Positions 1 to 7,412 of a stretch of 15,685 bases of DNA are shown here, in pieces. This DNA is from UMGS1649 sp964481385 (lineage in GTDB: Bacteria; Bacillota; Clostridia; TANB77; CAG-465): the NCBI GenBank assembly GCA_964481385.1, contig CAYZTN010000029.1, positions 1 through 15,685 of the forward strand, in the 5' to 3' direction. A program made the translations under genes and the position numbers. The notes under the pieces were generated by a model. That model was not told the origin of the DNA, did not search any database, and saw only the letters and a list, made by a program, of their open reading frames with translations. Each line of letters begins with the position of its first letter. The first letter of the stretch is position 1.

Positions 1-152
1 TATCCAGAAATTACTTTATATCAATATGAATGACACAGTTAAGTTAACGGGATCAATATGAATGACACAGTTAAGTTAACGGGATCTCGGGTAGTGTCTA
101 TCCAGAAATTACTTTATATCAATATGAATGACACAGTTAAGTTAACGGGATC
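1..152. repeat. Direct repeat block, possible insertion sequence edge
   Basis: A 54-bp sequence occurs identically at 1-54 and 99-152. Its last 32 bp are repeated once more in tandem at 55-86, so the 32-bp unit is present three times (23-54, 55-86, 121-152). A 12-bp linker (87-98) separates the partial copy from the second full copy. Each unit contains the small palindrome GTTAAGTTAAC and ends in GGGATC. Tandem and nested copies of one end sequence beside an operon suggest the terminus of an insertion sequence or a MITE, but no transposase is in the window and I do not recognise the family. Because the window starts exactly at the first base of a repeat copy, a collapsed or artificially joined assembly repeat is also possible. 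Confidence 0.8.
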
Positions 153-170
153 AACAGGCTCATGTATAAA
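142..170 (+). promoter_or_regulatory. Possible SigA-type promoter of the T4SS operon
   Basis: TTAACG (142-147, four of six matches to TTGACA) and TATAAA (165-170, five of six matches to TATAAT) are separated by 17 nt. This is the best hexamer pair I found upstream of the leader region and the first T4SS gene. The -35 half lies inside the last repeat copy and the -10 half lies in unique DNA, so the promoter would be a hybrid formed at the repeat edge. The -35 match is weak and another promoter may lie left of the window. Confidence 0.3.
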
Positions 171-200
171 ACGTAAAAAAATAGGGAGTGAAAGTCAAAA

Positions 201-299
201 ATGGAAAAATATGTAAATGGGGGGGGGCAAAAAAGCCTTGTAAATAGCGCGTTTCAAGGGCAAACTGAGTTTGACCTATGCTTTGCATACAGTTTTTAA
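201..299 (+). CDS. Candidate leader peptide overlapping the attenuator
   Basis: This is a 32-codon ORF starting at ATG 201 and stopping at TAA 297-299. A GGGAG motif at 184-188 is a plausible ribosome binding site, although the spacing of about 12 nt is long. Codons 7-9 are made by a run of nine G (219-227). The reading frame runs through the whole 5' arm of the terminator hairpin at 273-317 and stops in its loop, which is the geometry expected of a regulatory leader peptide. Losing or gaining one G would put a stop at 241-243 or 245-247, before the hairpin. The peptide resembles nothing I recognise. It could be a chance ORF, and only its position argues for function. Confidence 0.3.
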   Translation: MEKYVNGGGQKSLVNSAFQGQTEFDLCFAYSF

Positions 300-322
300 G
301 TGTGCAGAGTATAGGTCTTTTT
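273..322 (+). terminator. Intrinsic terminator or attenuator before the T4SS operon
   Basis: The arms 273-289 and 301-317 pair over 17 bp without a mismatch (three are G-U pairs) around an 11-nt loop, and TTTTT follows at 318-322. This is a strong Rho-independent terminator. It ends only 38 nt before the ATG of the first T4SS gene, so it either ends an upstream transcript or attenuates the operon. A smaller stem at 258-276 (core CAAAC-TGA-GTTTG) shares bases 273-276 with the foot of the terminator and could compete with it, although it is much weaker. Confidence 0.75.
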
Positions 323-360
323 GCGTGCATTTTTGACTAAATAAAGAGAGGAGAAAGAGT

Positions 361-714
361 ATGTTTACAAATAATAAATTTATTATAGCGATAGTTACAG
401 TTATAGTTTTGTTAATAGCGAGTTCTACAATATTTGCTAGTACAATAACAACTGATTGGCCTACAGCCGGTCAAAGCATAGGTAAAGTGGAAAAAGTTGC
501 AAAAAACGTTTGGGCTACAGTAATAGTTATAGTTCAGATATTAGCAATATCAGCAGTTATATTTGCAGGCTTAAGATATATGTTCACATCGGCTGAGGGA
601 AAAGCAAGTATAAAAAAAGAAATGTCGTATTTAGCTTTAGGTGCTATTTTAGTATTTGCAACGACAACAGTAGTAGATTTTGTAGTAAAAGTAGTAAAAG
701 AAGTAATGGAGTAA
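361..714 (+). CDS. VirB2/TrbC-like T4SS pilin
   Basis: This 117-residue protein is probably the major pilin or channel-lining subunit of the secretion system. It has an N-terminal hydrophobic signal-like segment (residues about 7-26, ending in IFAS), a short exported stretch, and two transmembrane helices (about 51-71 and 86-109). The helices are joined by a short positively charged loop with the GLRYMFTSAEGKASIKKE motif that Gram-positive VirB2-like proteins share. Length and two-helix topology fit the TrbC/VirB2 family. The start is supported by AGAGGAG seven bases upstream. It is the first gene of the nine-gene operon, 12 nt before a second pilin-like gene, and lies directly behind the attenuator. 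The family call rests on topology and motif, not on a database search. Confidence 0.8.
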   Translation: MFTNNKFIIAIVTVIVLLIASSTIFASTITTDWPTAGQSIGKVEKVAKNVWATVIVIVQILAISAVIFAGLRYMFTSAEGKASIKKEMSYLALGAILVFATTTVVDFVVKVVKEVME

Positions 715-726
715 AGGGGAAAGTAT

Positions 727-1356
727 ATGAAATTTAGGTTATTTATGCTAGTAATGCTTGTATGCGTAATGTTATTTAGCGCGAGTAATGTTATGGCATC
801 AAGTCTTATAGGCGATATAATTAGTGAAGGAAATGAGTTTGTGAATGATCGTGAAAATATTGGACTAGGGAATAGTGTTAAATCTTATATAGAAGGTGAT
901 ATAAAGCAGTTAATATCTCTTGTTGGAAATTTGGTTTTTGCTTGTGTAACGGTTATCTTAGGTGCAAAATACATTTGGTCTGGTGTTGAAGGTAGGTCAT
1001 CAGTAAAAGAAACTTTACCTACATTTATTGCTGCAGTAATATTTTTCTACTTGGCAAAAGAAATTACTGATTTGTTTTCACCGAAAACGAGTGGAAGCAT
1101 AGGTAGTTCTATAGCTGGAATTACTAATTATAATTCTTTAGCAGGAGGTATTGTTGGAACAATAAATTTAATTGTAAAATATCTTGCTTTTGCTGGAATT
1201 GTATTTATTGGAGTAAAGTACATGTTTGCTTCTTCTGATGGAAAAGCACAAATAAAAGAAAAGTTGGTGCCTATGACACTAGGTATAGTTCTAGTTTTTT
1301 CAGCATCAGCTGTTGTAGATTTTATAATTTCTGTTGGTCAACAAACTATAAAATAA
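727..1356 (+). CDS. Tandem VirB2-like double pilin protein
   Basis: This 209-residue protein has a signal-like N-terminus (about 1-25) followed by two successive VirB2-like units. Unit one (about 58-115) has two helices around GAKYIWSGVEGRSSVKE. Unit two (about 145-203) has two helices around GVKYMFASSDGKAQIKE and closely matches the 117-residue pilin encoded just upstream, including the LVFS/LVFA...VVDF ending of the second helix. A Ser/Gly/Asn-rich linker (about 119-142) joins them. The arrangement implies duplication and fusion of a pilin gene. Unit one is more diverged, with KEITDLF replacing VVDF. It may be a minor pilin, a cap, or a scaffold holding two subunits in fixed orientation, which is inference. 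AAGGGG before the ATG supports the start. Confidence 0.75.
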   Translation: MKFRLFMLVMLVCVMLFSASNVMASSLIGDIISEGNEFVNDRENIGLGNSVKSYIEGDIKQLISLVGNLVFACVTVILGAKYIWSGVEGRSSVKETLPTFIAAVIFFYLAKEITDLFSPKTSGSIGSSIAGITNYNSLAGGIVGTINLIVKYLAFAGIVFIGVKYMFASSDGKAQIKEKLVPMTLGIVLVFSASAVVDFIISVGQQTIK

Positions 1357-1372
1357 CAAAGGAGGAAAAGTA

Positions 1373-1729
1373 ATGGGAAAAACATATTCGGTACCAAGAA
1401 GTGCCAAGGGTGAATCAAGAATTTTGAATATCTTTACTGTAAAGTCATTGATAAGTACAATTGGTTTTGCAGCGATAGGGATTATACCTTTTTTTATATT
1501 TCAAGCAATAGGTCTAACAGCTGTAGGAGTTATAATACTCGTAGCCTTTGCTGCAATTGGTTATGGAATGGCAATGTTAACAATTCCAGATTCTCCTATG
1601 ATGGGAAAATTAAGAAAAGCTGGAGGAGAGAAGTTAGGAGATATTGCATGGAGAACTTTAACTTTTAGTAAGAGAAAAGCAATTTATATATATAGAGAAG
1701 GAGGTAGAAAGTTATGGGACAAAACTTGA
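1373..1729 (+). CDS. VirB3/PrgI-like T4SS membrane protein
   Basis: This 118-residue protein has a short N-terminal segment with the tyrosine- and proline-containing start YSVPRSAKGES. A hydrophobic hairpin of two helices follows (about 27-47 and 50-71), and then a basic cytoplasmic tail with IPDSPMMGKL and RRAIYIYRE-like elements. That layout matches PrgI/VirB3-type proteins, small inner-membrane partners that dock VirB4 in Gram-positive conjugation systems. An ideal AAAGGAGG lies seven bases before the ATG. The last 16 nt overlap the next gene, whose ribosome binding site lies inside this one, which suggests translational coupling. Its position before the VirB4-type genes is the usual VirB3-VirB4 order. 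Confidence 0.72.
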   Translation: MGKTYSVPRSAKGESRILNIFTVKSLISTIGFAAIGIIPFFIFQAIGLTAVGVIILVAFAAIGYGMAMLTIPDSPMMGKLRKAGGEKLGDIAWRTLTFSKRKAIYIYREGGRKLWDKT

Positions 1730-3039
1730 TTATGCCTATAATACTTGTAGTGTTCATTTTGGCTTTTGGAATTTATTCTGTTGTAAATAAAAGCAAAACG
1801 AAAAAATCAGGAGCAAAAGTTGGCAAAGGTGCAAAGGAAGAACAATTAAACAGTTATAAAGGGGTACAAAAGGAAGTGCCAAAAAAAGATATGTCTTCGT
1901 TTATACGTTTTGACAAAATAGCAAATGACATGATTTATCAAAAAAAAGGTGAAAAATTTACAATGGTAATTGAATGTAAAGGTATAAATTACGAGCTTAT
2001 GTCAGAAGTGGAACAAATGGCGGTCGAAGAAGGTTTTATAACATTTCTTAACACATTGAAATATCCAATTCAGTTATATGTACAGACACGTTCAATCGAT
2101 TTGGGTGAGAATATTAAAAAATATAAAGCTAGAGCTAATGAATTTGAACTCAAAAGGCAAGAAGCTGTTGCAAAGTATAATCAAGCAGAAGATGATATTG
2201 ATTCGACGCCTGAAGAAATAACGGAGTTGAAACAACAAAAATTAAAATATTCAAATATAGCGGAATATGTATCTGATATTACAAAGTATGTTGAAAGAAT
2301 GGCATTAAATAAATATTTGTTGCAAAGGAAATTTTATGTCGTATTGTCATATAACAAGTCAGAGATAGTAACAACAGAAAAATTTTCTAAAGAAGAATAT
2401 GAAGATATGTGTTATAGAGAGTTATATACAAGGGCGCAAGGAATTATAGGGTCTCTTATGGCTTGTTCTGTCCAAGGTAAAGTTTTAACTTCAAATCAAT
2501 TAGCAGAATTAATATATATATCATTTAACAAAGATGATGAAAAAACGTTAAATATAAGAAATGCATTGGAATCAGGCTTTTATAGGTTGTATTCTACAAG
2601 TGACGATGTAAGAATGAAAAGACAAGAGGCACTAGATGAAGAGATAAGAAAAGAAAGTTTAAAAAGAGTTGAAGCTGCAATAGTAGAAGGAATAGAAAAA
2701 GGAACGATTATGTTGGAAGATGAGTATAATGCTGAGGTTGACAAAAAGATTGACAAAACTGCACTTAAACTCGTAGACTCCTCTACCTTGAATGTAGAGA
2801 CTAAAGAGGAAATTAAAAACATAATTATGACTAACAGAAAAGAAAAATTAAGGAAAAGAGAAGAATTAAAAAATAAAGAAACAGAAGAAAGCCAAAATCC
2901 AGAAAATGAAGAACAAGTTGTTCAGGATGTGCAAGAACAAGAAATAAATGAAGAACCTTCTTTTGAAGAAAGTAAAATTGAGGTATCGTCTGAAATAATT
3001 AGCACAAATAATGATACAGATGATGAAAGTATAGTTTAG
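1714..3039 (+). CDS. Membrane-anchored VirB4 N-terminal-domain-like protein
   Basis: This 441-residue protein starts with one transmembrane helix (about 5-23) and a basic linker. A domain at about 60-250 follows, opening with IRFDKIANDMIYQKKGEKFTM and containing FLNTLKYPIQLYVQTRSIDL. That pattern is typical of the first N-terminal domain of VirB4 ATPases (strand, LNsLxxPiQ, strand). A predicted coiled coil (about 128-170) sits inside the domain. The C-terminal third is charged, helical and rich in Glu, Lys and Asn, without a recognisable domain. There is no Walker A motif, so it is not an ATPase. The ATPase encoded next appears to lack this first domain, so the two may act as a split VirB4, with this half tethering the ATPase to the membrane. 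The start is fixed by GAAGGAGG before ATG 1714. Confidence 0.62.
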   Translation: MGQNLIMPIILVVFILAFGIYSVVNKSKTKKSGAKVGKGAKEEQLNSYKGVQKEVPKKDMSSFIRFDKIANDMIYQKKGEKFTMVIECKGINYELMSEVEQMAVEEGFITFLNTLKYPIQLYVQTRSIDLGENIKKYKARANEFELKRQEAVAKYNQAEDDIDSTPEEITELKQQKLKYSNIAEYVSDITKYVERMALNKYLLQRKFYVVLSYNKSEIVTTEKFSKEEYEDMCYRELYTRAQGIIGSLMACSVQGKVLTSNQLAELIYISFNKDDEKTLNIRNALESGFYRLYSTSDDVRMKRQEALDEEIRKESLKRVEAAIVEGIEKGTIMLEDEYNAEVDKKIDKTALKLVDSSTLNVETKEEIKNIIMTNRKEKLRKREELKNKETEESQNPENEEQVVQDVQEQEINEEPSFEESKIEVSSEIISTNNDTDDESIV

Positions 3040-3048
3040 GAGGAGCAT

Positions 3049-5082
3049 ATGGAACTAAACAAAAAAGATGAACAAGAAATACAAGAAGAAAATAAGAATG
3101 GAAAAGACAAAAAAGAAGTAGTGAAGGAAAAAGACGTAATAATAGGTAGCAATTTTGAAGGTGAAAATTTCCTTGAAACAAATAAGTCTGAACTGAAAGA
3201 TTTAATTTCGCCAGCAGGAATAGATGCATCACATTACGATTATCTAGAAATTTTTTCAAAGATATCTAGATATGCAAGATCTTTTTATGTTACTACAATG
3301 CCTAGACAAGCAACATTTCCGTATTTATTATCAGGTATATATGATTTCGGTGATATAAATACGTCGGTGTATATTTCACCAATTCCAGAAACGGTTTCTC
3401 AAAATGATCTTAATAGAACAATCGTAGAAATACAATCTGAAAGAATAGTTGCTCAAGATAGAGGTGATATAAACAGAGAATCTGTGCTTGCAATAAAGCA
3501 AGCAGAAGCAGAGTCATTAAGAGACGAAATTGCAGCAGGGTATAACAAATTATTTGAATCCACTATAATTTCAACGCTATTTTCATATAATAAGATGGAG
3601 TTGGACAAACTATCAGAATTGTTATCTATTGAAGCTTCGAAAAGCATGATAGGTCTAAAAGCAGCTTGGGCAATTCAAGAGGAAGCATTCCAATCTAATT
3701 TACCTTTAAATGATAACCAAGTAAAGAGAAAACATACTTTTGATAGAGGTTCTATGGGAACGGTTTTTCCATTTATTACATCAGATATAGGGCACGACAC
3801 TGGAGTACCTATTGGAATAAATAAACAAACAGGTTTACCAATTATTTTTGATAATTTTCATCGTTCATTAACTAACTACAATATGGTTATATTCGGTAAA
3901 TCAGGTTCTGGAAAATCTGTTACAATTAAAACAATTATGGCTAGAAGTGCGGCACTTATGGGAATTGAGAACCTTGTGTTAGATGCAGAAGGCGAGTATG
4001 TTGTAGTTGCAGATGCTTTATGTGGAATAAATATAACAATAAGCCCTAATAGTGATAAGATTATTAACATTTTCGATGTAGAGCCAGAACTTGTTAAAGA
4101 TGAAATAACAGGTAAAGAAAGATATGTATTAAATATTCAGAATAAAATAGAAGACGTAACTCAAGCTTTGCTTACAATGGCGAGAGGTTCTACACGAAGC
4201 ACAGAGGTAAACGAACTTACTAAGCAAATAATAGCTGAAATTGTTTCAGAAGAATATGCAAAGCTTGGTATAACAAATGAAATGGAAAGTCTTTATGAAG
4301 ATAGTAATAATGATGGAGTATTAGTTGATGAAAATGATGTATCAAGGTCAAAAAAGCCAATGCCTACAGTTGGAAGTTGGTACGAAAGTTTACTTGAAAA
4401 AGAAAGAGAGAACGATAACGAAGCATATAAATTTCACTACAGCTATTTAGCGAAGGTAATGAGACAATATTGTAGAAAATACGATGGCCAGATGGCGTAT
4501 TTTGATGGTCAGTCTACATTCGATTTATTAGATGGTTGTCTATTCATAAACATAGATATATCTGGTCTAGAGGAAAAATTTGCTAGACCACTTGCTCAAC
4601 AAATATTACTTTCTTGGGTTTGGGAAAAATACGTTAAGAAAAATAGCGAGAATAAAAACGAAGCAAGACAAAAAAGAGTTTTGGTCGATGAGGCGTGGAT
4701 GCTTTTAGATTATCCTGAAGCAGTACAATTTTTAAATACAATGGCAAGACGTGCTAGAAAAAGAAATGTATCACTTGCAGTTGTATCTCAAAAGTTCCAA
4801 GACTTTTATGAGAAAAAAGAAGCACAAGCAGTTCTTACATCTTCAGAAGTAAAACTATTTTTAGCACAAGATAAATCAGAAATAGAGTATTTAAAAGAAG
4901 TGTTTAAATTGTCAGAAGGAGAAACCGACTTTTTACTTACTTGTACAAGAGGTGAAGGCTTGCTTAAAGTAGGACAAGAATCGGCAATTATTGCAATAAA
5001 ACCAACTCAGAAAGAATTTCAGTTTGTTGAAACGAACTTAAGTAAACTTGCAGAAATGAAAGAGAATAAGGGGGATATATGA
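3049..5082 (+). CDS. virB4: VirB4 family T4SS ATPase
   Basis: This 677-residue cytoplasmic ATPase would power pilus assembly and transport. After an acidic, lysine-rich leader (about 1-45) comes a VirB4-type N-terminal region (about 55-235) with FYVTTMPRQATFPYLLSGIY and the characteristic ...QEEAFQSNLPL end. The ATPase core follows: Walker A GKSGSGKS at 283-290, a DAEGEY strand just after it, Walker B VLVDEAW ending at 550, the arginine-rich MARRARKRN at 565-573, and the SQ motif with Gln 581. All key residues are present, so it should be active. At 677 residues it is shorter than typical VirB4 (about 800), the difference lying at the N-terminus, where the preceding gene may supply the missing domain. 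The start follows TAGGAGGAGCAT. Its last four bases overlap the next start codon (ATGA). Confidence 0.93.
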   Translation: MELNKKDEQEIQEENKNGKDKKEVVKEKDVIIGSNFEGENFLETNKSELKDLISPAGIDASHYDYLEIFSKISRYARSFYVTTMPRQATFPYLLSGIYDFGDINTSVYISPIPETVSQNDLNRTIVEIQSERIVAQDRGDINRESVLAIKQAEAESLRDEIAAGYNKLFESTIISTLFSYNKMELDKLSELLSIEASKSMIGLKAAWAIQEEAFQSNLPLNDNQVKRKHTFDRGSMGTVFPFITSDIGHDTGVPIGINKQTGLPIIFDNFHRSLTNYNMVIFGKSGSGKSVTIKTIMARSAALMGIENLVLDAEGEYVVVADALCGINITISPNSDKIINIFDVEPELVKDEITGKERYVLNIQNKIEDVTQALLTMARGSTRSTEVNELTKQIIAEIVSEEYAKLGITNEMESLYEDSNNDGVLVDENDVSRSKKPMPTVGSWYESLLEKERENDNEAYKFHYSYLAKVMRQYCRKYDGQMAYFDGQSTFDLLDGCLFINIDISGLEEKFARPLAQQILLSWVWEKYVKKNSENKNEARQKRVLVDEAWMLLDYPEAVQFLNTMARRARKRNVSLAVVSQKFQDFYEKKEAQAVLTSSEVKLFLAQDKSEIEYLKEVFKLSEGETDFLLTCTRGEGLLKVGQESAIIAIKPTQKEFQFVETNLSKLAEMKENKGDI

Positions 5083-7400
5083 AAAATATTTTTAATAAAA
5101 AATATTTCAGTACAATATTTATCTTACTTACTGTATTTTTTATGTTCGGCAATACTGTATTTGCTAAGTTGTCAGTGAACCCTAATGATGATAGTACACT
5201 TAGTACTATAGGTGGAACACTTCAAAATATTGTTAATGAACTCGGTAAACTTGCGCTTGGTATAAGTACTGCCGGTTTAGCATCACTTATTTCTGGTTTA
5301 GCGTTTGTACTATTTCTTGTGTTGCAAACCATATTTGCCGCCACCGATATTACGAATGATATATTTAGAATACCTTTCCCAGATCAGGTTGTTTTTAATA
5401 GAGTAGAATTATTAGATGCCAATTTTATAAATCCTGAAAGTGGTTCACCAATTTTTGCGCTAAAAAATACTATAGCAGGAGTTTATGATTCGTTTATAAT
5501 TATTGCAATCGCTTTTTTTACAATAATTGCAATGATTATAGGAATAAAGTTAGCACTAGCAAGTATAGCTTCTCAAAAAGCTCAGTATAAGCAAGCAATC
5601 GGATATTGGATAACAGGTATACTGCTAGTAGTATGTTTAAAATGGGTTTTAGCAGGTATGTTCAAGATAAATGAAGCTATTGTGCAGATGGCATATGATA
5701 TTTCGCGCAATACCGATGAGATGGGATTTCAGGTTCTTACGTTATCTTCATTACCGTTTATTGGAAACACGCTTTCCACCATTATGGGGTGGTTTGGCAA
5801 GGATGCAAGTGCTACGGCTATAGGAGATCCGGTGCCAGGTTATTTGGGATTAGTACTAAAATACATGTTTGAAGGTTTAGGTGGTAACTTTGTCGGTTCT
5901 TTAGTCGCAATTGTTGTACTGGGGCAAACTATCTCCATAATTGCAACATATTTGAAAAGGGTATTTTATTGTTTATTGCTTGGAATTATCGGACCGTTGA
6001 TAATTGCAGTAGATACTTTAAATCGAAGTCTAGGAAAAGGAACGAAAATATTAAGTAACTGGTTAAAACAATTAGCAGTAACGATATTCACGCAGAGTTT
6101 TCATGCAATATTTATGGTAATATTATTGAAATTTATGATTGAAATTGGCAACGTTAATTTAGGTTCGTCGTATTTGGAAAGCATTATTATTATAATTTTA
6201 ACAACCGGCCTTATAAAATTCGAAAAGTTAATAAAACAATTATTTGGTGTTTCTGATGGTATAATGGGTGACTTAAAAGGTGGCGCAATGCAAGCGATGG
6301 CTACTATGGGTGCAATGACTAGAGCAGCCAAATCTGTTGGTGATAATGGTAAAAAATTAAAAGCTGCTAAAGGTAAAAAATCTGAACTACTTGCAACTAA
6401 AGCTAGGCTAGAAAGTAGGCAGGCAATGTATGATAAGATGGGAAGTGGTATAAATAGTTTGACTTCTTCGGCAAAGGCTTCAAATCCAGCACCAGCTACA
6501 ACGCAATCTTCAGCCAACTCACTTAATGCTATTCATAAACAACAGTTATTATCAGAGGCTACAATGGCATCAGCTAATGCGGATAAATTAAAAATGCAAG
6601 CTAAAAATAAATTGGAAATGGCTAAGAGTATAGGCAATAGTCCTAATGGTGGTTCGCAATCAGATAGTGCTAAGAGAGATCAAAGAATTTCGTTGCTTAA
6701 TGAAGCAGGTGAACTAAGAAGAAAAGCTATGGAACAGCAAGAAATAGCTAAAAAGAAAACTAATTTAGCAAATAGTATAAAAGTTTCAGAGCCATCATCA
6801 GGAGCTGAACATTCACAAACAGAAGTAGCGCATGGCGTTGCTCAAGGAGGGGCTGGAGCAGATGATGAGATTAAAAGTATCTTAAGAAATATTAATCAAC
6901 AAATGCTTGATATTAAGAAAGCTGACAATGATGCAGAGTTGCGTAAAGTAAATGCACAACTAGGAGAAGCAGAAGCAGATATAGCATCCGCAAAATTCGC
7001 AAAGTCAACAGGAGCTTTAAATACACTTGTTGGTTTAGGAATTGGTTTAGGTGCAGATAATTTGGCTGCGGGAGCAACTGTAACAACTCTGTTAGACCAT
7101 ACGGCTGAAAAGATTGGTCGAAGAGGAGCTGATGAAGCAAGATCTAGAATGTATGATGAAGATGGACAATCAAATCCAGAGATTTTAAGGAAAAAGCCAG
7201 TAACTAAGAAAGTAGTACAAGATGTATTAGTTGATGTAGTTACTCAGAAGACTCTTCGTGAAACGGTTAATGTAATTAGAGGAAAAAGTACTACAAATAG
7301 TTCAAAAAGTAGTTCGCCGGATATATCTGAGTACAAGTACAAAAAAGATAGAAACAATAGAGGCCATAGTGTAATAAGTGAAAATGTAGATAATCTATAA
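5079..7400 (+). CDS. VirB6/TrbL-like polytopic channel protein
   Basis: This 773-residue protein has a cleavable-looking signal (about 1-29, ending NTVFA). Multiple transmembrane helices then follow at about 60-87, 136-162, 173-196, 276-292, 294-312, 338-358 and 367-385. This is the layout of VirB6/TrbL-type proteins that form the inner-membrane part of the channel. Residues about 395-773 form a long hydrophilic tail rich in Ala, Lys, Ser and Gln with coiled-coil character (for example 495-570 and 610-655), plus one Gly/Ala-rich weakly hydrophobic stretch near 645-680. Such a tail is larger than in simple VirB6 proteins, and its sidedness is unclear. The start overlaps the VirB4 stop codon as ATGA behind AAGGGG, indicating translational coupling. 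The family call is from topology and gene order. Confidence 0.75.
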   Translation: MKNIFNKKYFSTIFILLTVFFMFGNTVFAKLSVNPNDDSTLSTIGGTLQNIVNELGKLALGISTAGLASLISGLAFVLFLVLQTIFAATDITNDIFRIPFPDQVVFNRVELLDANFINPESGSPIFALKNTIAGVYDSFIIIAIAFFTIIAMIIGIKLALASIASQKAQYKQAIGYWITGILLVVCLKWVLAGMFKINEAIVQMAYDISRNTDEMGFQVLTLSSLPFIGNTLSTIMGWFGKDASATAIGDPVPGYLGLVLKYMFEGLGGNFVGSLVAIVVLGQTISIIATYLKRVFYCLLLGIIGPLIIAVDTLNRSLGKGTKILSNWLKQLAVTIFTQSFHAIFMVILLKFMIEIGNVNLGSSYLESIIIIILTTGLIKFEKLIKQLFGVSDGIMGDLKGGAMQAMATMGAMTRAAKSVGDNGKKLKAAKGKKSELLATKARLESRQAMYDKMGSGINSLTSSAKASNPAPATTQSSANSLNAIHKQQLLSEATMASANADKLKMQAKNKLEMAKSIGNSPNGGSQSDSAKRDQRISLLNEAGELRRKAMEQQEIAKKKTNLANSIKVSEPSSGAEHSQTEVAHGVAQGGAGADDEIKSILRNINQQMLDIKKADNDAELRKVNAQLGEAEADIASAKFAKSTGALNTLVGLGIGLGADNLAAGATVTTLLDHTAEKIGRRGADEARSRMYDEDGQSNPEILRKKPVTKKVVQDVLVDVVTQKTLRETVNVIRGKSTTNSSKSSSPDISEYKYKKDRNNRGHSVISENVDNL

Positions 7401-7412
7401 GGTGGTAGTGTT

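Noticed and set aside
1..152. CRISPR repeats or an iteron origin of replication
   Set aside because: There are only three copies at unequal spacing, two of them contiguous, with no replication gene or cas gene nearby.
153..322. T-box or known riboswitch in the T4SS leader
   Set aside because: I see no T-box sequence (TGGNACCGCG) and no recognisable c-di-GMP, SAM or similar core; only the terminator and small stems are supported. A covariance-model search would settle it.
6101..6517. 138-codon minus-strand ORF
   Set aside because: It is antisense to the VirB6-like gene; its hydrophobic composition is expected from the reverse frame of membrane and Ala/Ser-rich coding sequence.
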